Below, piece by piece: positions 15,301-27,300 of a stretch of DNA of 64,000 bases. The notes under the pieces are model-generated. The model had not been told where the DNA came from and searched no databases. It saw only the letters and a program-made list of their open reading frames with translations. Origin of the DNA: Bugula neritina (taxonomy: Eukaryota > Bryozoa > Gymnolaemata > Cheilostomatida > Bugulidae); assembly GCA_964035545.1 (NCBI GenBank), contig OZ037769.1, forward strand, positions 14,812,633-14,876,632, written 5' to 3'. How positions within the stretch are numbered: position 1 is the stretch's first letter; each line of letters opens with the position of its first letter. Made by a program: the position numbers and the translations under genes.

Positions 15301-18300
15301 GTATAATTATTATGTTCTGTATGCTTAAAAGTTGATATTGTGTTTGTTTTAAGATTGCTATCTTCTTTGTATGGAGAATATATGTATAGTATGTATATTA
15401 TATGTATGCCATGCATGTGTATTGGGATTGAGTTTTAGAATAAAAGATTACTACTGTGTTGATAACTTGTTTCTTTGTGAATTGTATTGCTAGTATTTCT
15501 CACACATTATACTTGATATGATAATGTACAAGTATTAAAGTTGAAAGTCATGTTATTTAATTGATACATTCATAGTATTTGTATTTAGCCTATCACAAGC
15601 CATAGCCTCTGTTCTTATCTCTGATCAGAATGTCCAATCAAATTTTTATATGTTTTTTTTACAACTATTTTCGAAATTTTACTCAAATAATCTGCGACTG
15701 TTTTGTAGTCCAGTGAAGCAGAAGATATTGCCGGTGTTTGACCCTTCCAAGGTCGTTGTGAGTGGTCCCGGAGTTCAGAGCGGTATACCTGCCAGTCTGC
15801 CGACTTCCTTCCTTGTCGATACGACTGATGCCGGAGACGCTGACCTTGACATAGCCATACAGGTTTGTTGTTTGTGTATGCGTAGTTGCCGTGGTTACCA
15901 TGTGTGTTGTATATTATATTAGTTTTTGGTGCAATCTACCGTTACCAGAGTTACCATGTTTTTCAATTATATTAGTTGTTGGTGTATGTATAGTTACCGT
16001 GGTTACCACATGTTTTACATTAACTTAGTTGTTTGTGTATACATAGTTACTATGGTTACCACATGTCACCTCTACCTGCAGGCTCCGGACGGCACGTTCC
16101 TCAGGCCGAACATCACAGACAACCGAGACGCAACTGTCAGCGTCTCCTACACACCTGCGGAATGCGGCGTCTACCAGCCTAAGGTCAGATATGGAGGAAA
16201 GTCTGTTCCCGGCTCTCCCTTCCAGGTGCACACCAGGCCCTCTGGCAATGCTGCTGCCTGTCACGTCAACGGTGAGTCACTTCTGTCACATGACTCATCA
16301 GAGAGATGACACGCAAGTATTTTGCTTACAAAGATCAAATGGAGGCTTTGAAGTTCTAGTTTTTCAAATTTTTGAGAATTCAAATACTTTAGTCGGTTTC
16401 AATGACTATTGTGGGCGTATTAAATGCACTAGTTGAGAACTATTTTTCACATCTGTGTGATTTCAGACGCGAAGAGGAAAGTCATAGTAGGTGAGGAGTG
16501 TGTAATCAACGTAGACAAGTCTCGAGCTGGTCCAGGTAACGTCACGGCACGCATCAAGTCTCCATCTGGTCAACCTGCGGACATAGACATCGAAGATAAC
16601 AATGATGGTACTGTGTCGGTGTACTACACGCCACGTCATCCAGGTGTGTGTTCTTTCCTTCCTGTAGAAGAGGTGGGACAATTCCATATGTTGAGCTAAT
16701 TGGATTTCATATTTATGCGTTTAATGGCTTAGTAGTTTTCTCAAAAACGTATAATGTTGGAATTTTTCATACGGTGCGTGTTTTAACCATTGGGATGGAT
16801 TTAGTTTAAAATCACTCACTTTTTGATAAATCATCTCTTCCCTCTCATATTCACTCCACTATTTGTTAAAATTTTATTCCTCGACTTTTTTGTCAACAGG
16901 AATATACCAAGTCAACCTGAAGTTTGGTGGAGTGGAAATACCAGGAGGCCAGTTTGATGTGGAGGTTAGTATGCTGACCTTAAGTTCAAGGTCATTCATG
17001 TTGCCCTTTCAACTTAACTGCCTGTCATACTGTTCTAGAATTTTCTGTTTTAGGCGATGATATGTACAGCCAACAGGATGATAAATTATAACCATTCAAT
17101 ATTTCTCTCTTTTAGGTTTGGGCTACTCTTCACTTAATGTATACTTATGTTCTTTTATTGTTAGGCTTATTTACCATTAAATGACAGAAAGCACCTTAGA
17201 GAAATACAGCATATAGTATCTCATCAGAGCTCAAACTGTTTCTTAGAGATCTTTTATAGGTCCATCCACACACCATGTAGCTGATAGTTTTGTTAGATCC
17301 CAGTAGAGCCGCTTCAGACTTAAGATTTCTTTTAACAAACTTGCATGACTGCTTAAAGTTCTGTGAAATATAAAAACTTCTTTAGCTAAGCATTGTAGAT
17401 CTGTGCACCAGTTCAAACATTTTCTGCAGCCGGTTTCAATAGAATCTGTCTATTTTATTCTATTCAATTGGGAATTGTTTGTTGTATCAGGCTCTTCCAG
17501 AGTCCGCTATGCAGCCCCAGGTTCAGGCAACAACCGACTTTGAGAATGCCCCACACCAACAACACCAGCCCAATATAACGAGCACCACCACCTCAGACCA
17601 GTACACGCATCCTCAAGTTCATGCCTCAACTGATGTCTCAAACGCATCGCCTAATGTTAATCAGCCGTATTTTACTGGTTCTGTTGAAACTGACCAGAGC
17701 AAGAGGCCCCAGACATCATTGTCGCCTGAGTCATTGCTAACATCACCCCAGCAAAACCAGCCTTCGAATTACCAATCTCCACAGTATCAGAGGCAACAAA
17801 GTCATCCTCAGCCGAACCAGAGCCAGCCTTACCAGAATCAGCCCAACCAGAACCAACCCTACCAGAACCAGCCCAATCAGAACCAGCCCTACCAGAATCA
17901 GCCCTACTCAAACCAACCTACCGAAAACCAACCTAACCAGAAGCAGCCCTACCAGAAGCAGCCCAACCAGAACCAGCTCTATCAAAATCAGCCCAATCAG
18001 AACCAGCCCTACCAGAATCAGCCCAATCAGGGCCAGCCTTTCGCAAATCAGCCCAATCAGAACCAGCCCTACCAGAACCAGCCCAACCAGAACCAGCCCT
18101 ATCAAAATCAGCCCAATCAGAGCCAGCCTTACGCAAATCAGCCCAATCAGAACCAACCCTACCAGGATCAGCCCAATCAGGGCCAGCCTTTCGCAAATCA
18201 GCCCAATCAGAACCAGCCCTACCAGAACCAGCCCAACCAGAACCAGCCCAACCAGAACCAGCCCAACCAGAACCAGCCCTATCAAAATCAGCCGAATCAG

Positions 18301-21300
18301 AGCCAGCCTTACGCAAATCAGCCCAACTCAAACCAACCTAACCAAAACCAACTTAACCAGAACCAGTTCTATGAGAATCAGTCTCATTCAAACCAGCCTG
18401 GCCAGAACAAGCCTCACCATGGCCAGCCTCAACAGAACCAGCCTTATCAACAAGTGCCCCAACAAAGCCTGTTTCAGCCACATCAGCCTCAACAAAACCA
18501 GCCCCAGCCCAATGCCATCACAACTACAACTACTGAACAGACCCAGCAGTTTTATCAACGGAAGGTTTCTCCTAGCACTGAGGATAATAATTATTCTAAC
18601 TGGCCGCAACAAAATCAACCCCAACAATACCCAGCCGTGCAAAATCTACCCCGGCAAGTCCAGCCTCAGCATCAGGCATACCAGCCCCAGCGCAACCTGC
18701 CCCAATCTAATGTTATCACAACTGAGAGGACTCAACAGTTTCAACAGAAGACTGCTCCTGATTCTACCAATCAGAACTATCCTACAACTCGTGGTGGCCA
18801 GTCTCTGCCTTCTCAGACGAATCCAGAGGTATAGCAGAGCTGGGTGTCTCTGCATGATCTTTCTGCTGTTTCAGCTGGAGTCACTGGCCGTTTGTCTATT
18901 TGATGACTTTTGTCCTATTGCACAGTATGGCTACTTTGGGATTTCTCCTCTATTGCACAGATGGCTACTTTGGGATTTCTCTTCTATTGCACAGTATGGC
19001 TACTTGGGAATTTCCCTTCTATTGCTCAGTAATGATGCTCTACCGGCTTTTTCTTCTTTGAGTGATACAAAGTCTGATAAACATTTCTTCAACTGGTTAA
19101 ATGATGATAATAAATATGGTCTCTCTTGTCTATTGTTGTGGTCTCTACCTTTGTGCTGTTTACTAACATTTGACTATGGCTAGTCATATAAAGTCTATGC
19201 ATTTTAGTTTACAGTCATTGCGCTGACTCTGAGTGATAAACATCTCTTTTGCATGCCAACACTTCAGATAAATGCTAGTTTCTAAGTTTTGTTTTATCTT
19301 GGGGATTAGCATGTTCAGTCTTTTGATTAATTTTGTTACATTGGGTGAGTTATTTTTCGGAAAAGTCTGCCTTTGAATCAATACTCACTTGTCGGACTCA
19401 TAGTAATTTGACTTTTTCTTTATCATCTTCCTGTAATTGTTTATAAGGTTTTGCTGTTTTGTACAGTTAATAACAAAATGGTTTATTTATTGTCAGTCAA
19501 CTGCCGTGTGACTGCAATTCTTAACAGCTCATTTGATTAATTCAGGCTACACCTGAAGGTGAAGGTCAGGAATTCTCTCAGACAACGATTACGTCAGAAT
19601 ATCACTCTCAAAGTAGTCTGCCCACTATTACCACCGAGGTACAGCGAATTTGCTGCTGCTGCTGCTGTCAAATCCTCTTCCCTTCTTATAACTATTAGGT
19701 GCATGCTCTTTCACGGGATGAAATCTCCCCGACTTCCTCTTTTCTCATTAGCTATTCATTTTCATATTGAAAAGGATGATTTGCCTACTCTTAATGATCA
19801 TTTAGTTATCTCTTCTTTTGAACGCTGGAACTGTCTTTTAGCTTTGCTTGACTCAATTAACTTTCTGTTGCTAGCTACAAAAAGTTTCTTGCTCTGACTT
19901 GTGTTTATTTGCCTATGCTCTGCATCAGACATGGTTGATCTTTTCTTGCATCAAGTGATGTCAAATGATCATCTCATAATCATTTCTTGACATTTTCTAC
20001 AAATGTTTTACTTCAATGAAATTGGTGAATTATGCAATTTAAAACTGCTCGCAGGTCGACTCTCAGCGCCGAACAATCGTCACGGAGACTCACCGAACGT
20101 ACACTATCAACAGCAATGTGCCGCAGACGCCGCAAAACGTAATTATGTGTTACCTCATAGCTACTCTTCTGCACACGTCCTGTCGCTATGCTGTCTACAT
20201 GTTGCTATTGCTTTGTCACAATGTTGTGTATCAGTCCGCTATTGCTTTGTCACAATACTGTGTATCAGTCCGCTATTGCTTTGTCACAATACTGTGTATC
20301 AGTCCGCTATTGCTTTGTCACAACACTGTGTATCAGTCCGTTATTGCTTTGTCACAGTCACAATATTCTTCCTCATCTGATATTGCTGGACCACAGAGCT
20401 TTATGTTGGCGATTATTGCATTTTATGTCTTCCAATGATAACACCAATCCTTGCAATGGTTATGGTTAGTTTTAAGATATGCAAGTTTATGTTTGTTTTC
20501 TGTTCTATTGACGGAGGCTTCAGTACAGGCCTGGTGCTCTAACCTAGCATGAGTCCTCTATAAATTTAATGAGCTTCATTTGCTTCAAGACTTGTAATAT
20601 ATTATCGAGTAACAGCAAATAGCCCAACTAACTTCAAGGTTATCTCAAACCAGAGACTTCCTAATGGCGTAGAATAACTATTTGCTTATAATTATTTTTC
20701 ATTTATTTTGCTTTAAAATGATGTACCATCTAATATAATTGCCGATTGGCTCATGCAATTGCACAGTATCCAACCACGCTGCTTGTTGGCTTAGTCAAGA
20801 TAGTTTACTTTACTTTAGTTTTAATGCCCATTACAATTTTTTTAGTAATACTGGATAATATATGTCAGTTTATCTGTTCTCTGTTTACCAAGCATGCATA
20901 TGGTGTCATGTATATAGTCTGATGTATGTTGTCTGATGTATGTTGTCTGATGTATGTCGTCTGATGTATGTTGTCTGATGTATATTGTCTTATGCTGCTC
21001 ACAATGTATCTGTAAACTGTATTCAAATGTGTTCTTTTACAGCTATGCATGACCTACAATATCAGGGTATGTGTGCTTTTTATTCACTCATTCTTACTTT
21101 CCAGGTCTGCCAGGCTTTTTAACGCTCATTTGCTCTTGGAGGCTGAAGGGAATATTATTAGTATCGGCATTGATTTACTTTATGGTGTGATACAGTCTTA
21201 TTACACGTGTTCATCTTTAGACAAAACATTAAATTGTAGTACAGTTTACGTTATTAGTATATTTGATACAATTTAAGTTGGCACAGTAATGCTTTTAAGG

Positions 21301-24300
21301 CTTCTGCTTTAATTAAATGCCATGATTCCTGTTAAGAAAAACCAATGGCCAGACTTTAAAACTTGGGAACTCTTGCATTACAAAAAGTAAATAATTTTTT
21401 CTCTATTTTGTTTTTTTTTTCAATTAAAATGCTTCATGCCTTGCTAATTGCTAGATATATACGTGTTATATTCTTTCTATTGCCATCTATATTCTTCTAG
21501 GATAGTTGAAGGTGCATTTCTATAATGCGATCAGTCCCAACTTGTGTTTATGTTGATTCGGGGCTGGACACATTATAGAGACGTACATCATTTCAGTCTC
21601 ACTCAATCATGAGTGACTGTACCAGCCTGTGATCTACAGTGGCCTTCAACATCCTGCTGATCCATGTCACTAACTTCAGGGAGCACAACTCCTTCACCCA
21701 TAGCCCAAGTTCTATAACCTCTTCTGTTGTTTCTTTGTAGGCTGACTACATATCGGTTGACAGAGTAGATAGTAGTTATCAGGCTATGAAACAGTCTGCT
21801 CCCACCAACATGTTTCACCCAGTTGACTTTGTAATCCCTACTGGACCTGTCTTCAACTACACATCAGGTTGGCTGGTCATCAGTTGCATTCTAGATTATA
21901 CTAAATCTGATTCTAGATTAGACTGAATATGGTGATAGATTACACAGAATATGATAATAGATTATACTGAATTTCATCATAGATTACACAAATTTTTTGA
22001 TAGTTTTGATGATGGAATAGATGTGTATATATAGAAGAAAAAAACCTCACGCGACTTTATAGTCACTATCCCTGCGAAAAACCCCTGATGGAACAGGTTT
22101 TTGTTAAATCGGGCTAAGGACTTATTCATACGTGGCACAGGAGTAATTATGACTGGATGCTCTTCTTAACATCACCAATGGCCTTAGTGGAGTTTAAACC
22201 CATGAGTTTGTGCTTACCAGGCAAATGATCTAACCTCTACACCACGGCTGCTCCCTGCATATATAGAGAAAAAGACTATGATTACATAATGTGGATATTA
22301 TTTTTCTATTGATCTTGCTTAATGTGTTTAGACTCTCAGTCTATCTTAGTTTCCAATATTTGTAGCTAAAGTTGTTACGCCCTCTGGACACACACACCTA
22401 CCTGAAATAGTTGACAACGGAGATGGAAGTGTTACCATAAAGTACCAGCCTATAGAAACAGGCTTACACAATCTGCATGTGGCATACAACAACAAACCTA
22501 TCGAAGGTGTGTAGTAATAAGTTGATGCTGTGTGCTACATTTTTTTCTCCGGCACAAGTCATCGCTATGGTTACCAAACTGTTCTGTTTCCTGTGAGTGA
22601 AGCTGACGTAGTGGTTTCTTGACCTTGAACTTTCTGTAGTACATCCTGCAGCCAATCAGAACTGTTGTAGAATATTCTGTGGCCAATCAGCAATGCTGTA
22701 GTATATTCTGTGGCCAATCAGCAATGGATAATCAACTCTGATAAAAGAAAAGTTACTATTCTCTTATTCCCAACCTCAAAGAGCGAAGGCTAAAGACTAG
22801 TTTTAATTTGTCAACTTACTTCCGTAACTTACTTACTTTTCCATTACGCTACGGAAAACTCTTGGTGATTCTCTTTCTTTTCTCTTCTTATCCTTGATGT
22901 CAAAAATTTATCTCTTTGTCTAATGATTTATCAGATTGATATGTAATTCTCGGCAGGTGCGCAGCTTAACACAAACATTATCTGAAGAAGTATTTGTTGT
23001 GTTGCAGGTACTGCCCTGAAATACCATGTGGTTGGCACATATCACTCCCGATTGTGGTTCAAAGGTATTGTAAAACCAGAAATACAAGCTGCCCATTTCA
23101 CATCCACAACTCTCTCAGCTAGACCCAGTTACGCTCAGTTCCCATTCTAACTAATCCGGGGGCTTTTTAAAATTCCAGGCAATAGCTTTATTTCTGGCTT
23201 TTACAGTAGCTTATTTCGTTCCCACAGACCATATGATTTGGAATTTTCCTTTCTTTATTTGCCCTCACCTCCCCTCTTTCTCTGGTCATATGCTTTTCTA
23301 TATTCGCTGATTTTGCTGAAACTGAAAAGTTAGTTAGTCTGTGGTCCTATGTTTATAGGAAGTCCCTACCAGTTCTACGTAGATGCAGTTGACAGCGGCA
23401 TTGTGGCGGCGTATGGCCCAGGGCTAAGTTATGGAGTGGCCGGGGAACCATGCTCTTTCACCATAGACACTAAGAATGCTGGAGCTGGTATGTAATACTT
23501 CATCAAATAATTTCTGGTGGTTATAATAATTTTATCAACAAGGAGTTGTCTTTCCTTTAGTTTCAATAACTTGGTGTAATCTTTTTCGATTTTCTCAAAG
23601 GCAATGCAACTCCAATGTTTTAAATCAATCATTTCTACCTATTGAATGTTTTGTATTGCTACAACACTGTTAGCTAATATACGTCTTCTATGTAAAGGAA
23701 AGACAACTTTGTATTGTAAAGAATTTTCACCGTTTATTTACCAAAACATATGGCAAAAAGTAGACACAATAATACAAACCTGCCCTGTAATAGGTGGACT
23801 CAGTCTGGCTGTTGAAGGCCCGTCTAAGACTGAAATCAGTTGTCATGACAACCATGACGGCACATGCACTGTGACCTTCGTGCCGAGGGTCGCTGGCGAG
23901 TATCGAGCCTCGGTCAAGGTCAATGGGCAGCATATCCCGGGCTCTCCATTCTTGGTTAAAGTGCAGCCCAGACCAGGTTAGCTGCATGCTGCCACTGCGT
24001 GTCACGCTGCCACTGCGTGTCACGCTGCCACTGCGTGTCACGCTGCCGGGTGTCTGCTTGTTGTGCTGTCGGGTCTCTGCGTGTTTGGCTCCTTTTCCGG
24101 CTTTTAGCTTCTGTCAAAAATAGAGGTGACAATTCCTTACTCTAACACCAAAGAGTTAGGCGCTTTGTTCCTTTTACAGAGCTCAGTACTAATGAAATAT
24201 CCCTTCCAAGCCCAATTGCTTTGTTCATAGAAAAAATATACTGATTCTACTCCATTTTTTGTAAATTACTAAATTTAAAGCCTCATTCATGAAATCATGA

Positions 24301-27300
24301 TTTCGGGTCATTTAGTTTAAACTATAGAGACAGCAATATAGGAGGCTGGTTTGCAGTTCTCGCGCCAAGTGATATATAGCCTGCCTTCTGTTGCTAAACA
24401 AAGGTAGTGCCACATCTCTGAAGAAACTGAGGAATGACATGTAATTACAAGTCTATAATCTCATTCCTGTTGGTGTAAGGAATGAGTCCGTGTGTTGTGA
24501 AGTTTTAGCATGCTGCATGGTTTGATTGGTTGCAGGTGCATTATCCCTGGCTATTGAAGGCCCTAGCAGAGTTGATATTACCTGCGATGACAATAAGCGT
24601 GGACTATGCAGAGTTTGCTATATTACTCAAGCCGAGGGAGAATATCACGTCATCATAAAATTTGATGGTCAGAATATTATCGGCAGTCCATTTAAGGCTC
24701 TGATATACGGTGGGTATCGGGCTAAGGTTTTGGTGATTTTATTTATGCTTTGTGGTTCTGTAGCATGCCGTGTGTATTTAACAAGAAACAATGCTGTAAT
24801 TTTACTAAATTTACGAATATTATTGTGAAATGTGTCGTTTACTATTTACAGCACTATAAAAGAGACATTAAACAGCATATGCTTGTTATTTTATTGTCAG
24901 TTATTTTGGAGATTTACAAATGTGGAGACTTATTTATTTTAATATTTTTCTCTATAAATTCTAATCAATTGTTTTTGAGCCTCCAACTGAAATGTTGCTT
25001 TGATGATGTTTAAATTATTTCGGGATATTTCACACCATATATTCTTTAATATGTATCTGAAAGCATTTCGAAAATTATAGTCGGTGAGTTTTGTATAATG
25101 GATGTGATTTAGGGGAGATCCAAGAGCGGTCCCAGTTCTCGATGGGTACAGCTAGTGAGTTCTCGCTAACCGTGAAAGAGTACGACATCAACACTCTTAC
25201 AGCAGATATCACGACTCCTTCTGGTAAATCTGAATCCTGTATTCTCAAGAAGCTGCCCAATGGTCACTTAGGTGAGTCATGAGCCATCAGATAGTGTGAG
25301 TCATGAGTCATCATAAAGTGCTAGTCATACACTAGAATGAGTCATCATATAGTGTTAGTCATACACTAGAATGAGTCATCATATAGTGTGAGTCATACGC
25401 TATAATGAGTCATCATATAGTGTTGGTCATACACTAGAGTGAGTCATCATATAGTATGAGTCATACACTAGAGTGAGTCATCATATAGTATGAGTCATAC
25501 ACTAGAGTGAGTCATCATATAGTGTTAGTCATACACTAGAGTGAGTCATTATATAGTATAAGTCATACACTAGAGTGAGTGAGTCCTGCTATGAAACATT
25601 TGTAAGTAGTAGTAGGAGTTATTTGAAGTTACAGACAGTCGATAGTTTCAGTCATTAAAATTAGTTATTCCTCTACATTATAGAACTGGCTGGAAGTAAA
25701 TAAAACTCTCACGCAAACTAATAAATAGGATTACTACAGATTCTGCTAGACATTTTATGTTCATACTGTACCCCAATAGAACAGCAATTTATCATCTATT
25801 CTAACTGTGTCGGCTGTCTAAATTATGAGTAGAAATTATGGTTTCATAATAAATTTTGCTTGCTTTAGCCAAATAGTTGAAATTGATAAACTATCCCTGT
25901 CCTGCTCACTCACTGGTCACTCTCCGAAACCTGTTTTATACAGCACAAGTTACTTAAATTATGCATTTATACTCCACTCAACTCTTAAAGTTGTCTACTC
26001 TTTACACAGGGATTTCGTTCACACCTCACGAGACTGGAGTTCATCTGGTCAACGTATACAAATACAGGCAGCATATTCCCGGCTCACCTTTCAAGATAGA
26101 TGTTTCGAGGAACGAGGTTGGCGATGCCAGTAAAGTCCGCGTGTACGGAGAAGGTCTCTACAGAGGTTATCTACATCAGATTACTGAGTTTGTAGTCGAC
26201 ACTCGTGATGCAGGTAATACTTTGGCTACCGAGTGTTACCCCTTTTAGAGAATAAACTTGTTAAAACAATTGATTTTTAGTACATTTTAGTCAAAGTTTT
26301 CTAAAAAGACTTATTGCTTCCATGAGTGTTTTTGTGTGGAGAAACAGAAATTCAAAGTACTTTTTGGAAGCTGATTTAAATTATTTATTCTGCACTCTTT
26401 TTCATTTGTGTGCCATGCAATTGCTTGCTTGACTTGCATATTGGACTTCTGCAATGCTTCTTTATGTTTTGCCCTTGTTGAATTTTGCTGTTAACTGAAT
26501 TATATTTTTACAAAAAATGAATGATGACTGCTTTATAGCTGTTTCACTCACTTTCCTTTATACTATTTTTTAAGTTTTGTATGAAATGGTTTAGAGTAGT
26601 GAAAATATCATTGAAAACTGGTTATTTTAATACAAAGTTTGTTTTAAAGTTCAATTCTCGAACAATTAGAAATTCTCAAAAATCTCATCTGAGCTAAGTT
26701 TTTCCTTTTCAAACACATATTATTTATTTTTGTTTTACCAAAGAATATTTTAGCCTATCTTTATGTATAAAGCTTTGTCTATGTTCCCCTTGTCAGAGAT
26801 GTGTTCTAATCTTTGTGGTTCTCATAGCATGGCATGGTGTGAATTAATTTTACTTTAATTCATTGCAGTTCCAAACAGGTTTGTATGAATTGCTGGTAAG
26901 TCACACAATTTATGTTTTCATTTTAATAAAGAGTTCTTGCTTTTGCAATAAAGCATTTCCAAAGGTTTTTCCACAAAAAAAAACTGTCATTCAGTTAGTG
27001 CGAAAAATTCAACATAGAAGAGCTTTTTCATAAATTATAATCTTAAAAGTACAACCACCACGAAAGCAAATCTTTTGTAAAAGGTAAAGCTCTTTTGATA
27101 ACTCTCAGAGTTATCTTCTCTCAAACCATATAACTGGGAAAGATAATTACTTTGAACAATTTTTTTTTTAAAAGTTCTGAAAAAATAATGATACCCATGC
27201 CATATAAATTAAAAATCGCACACCTTTCAAACTGCAACTGAGCATTTCTATCTAGATATATGCATACAGAATTGATCTAAAATATCGTGACCACGCAGTA

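Noticed and set aside
17672-18331. Long open frames on the minus strand (Leu/Val/Gly/Ile- and Ser/Gly/Ala/Asp-rich) opposite the hinge exon
   Set aside because: They mirror the 30-bp in-frame repeat of the sense exon, have no domain and no splice context.
24710-25013. Open frame downstream of the R17b exon as a third R17 version
   Set aside because: No filamin-repeat motifs; it is read-through into intron sequence.
25272-25585. CRISPR-like regular repeats
   Set aside because: Units are contiguous without unique spacers and lie in an intron of an animal gene; it is a minisatellite.
26869-26896. Small exon in the 7-kb filamin intron (after CATTGCAG, before GTAAGT)
   Set aside because: Joined in phase 1 it reaches TGA within a few codons.
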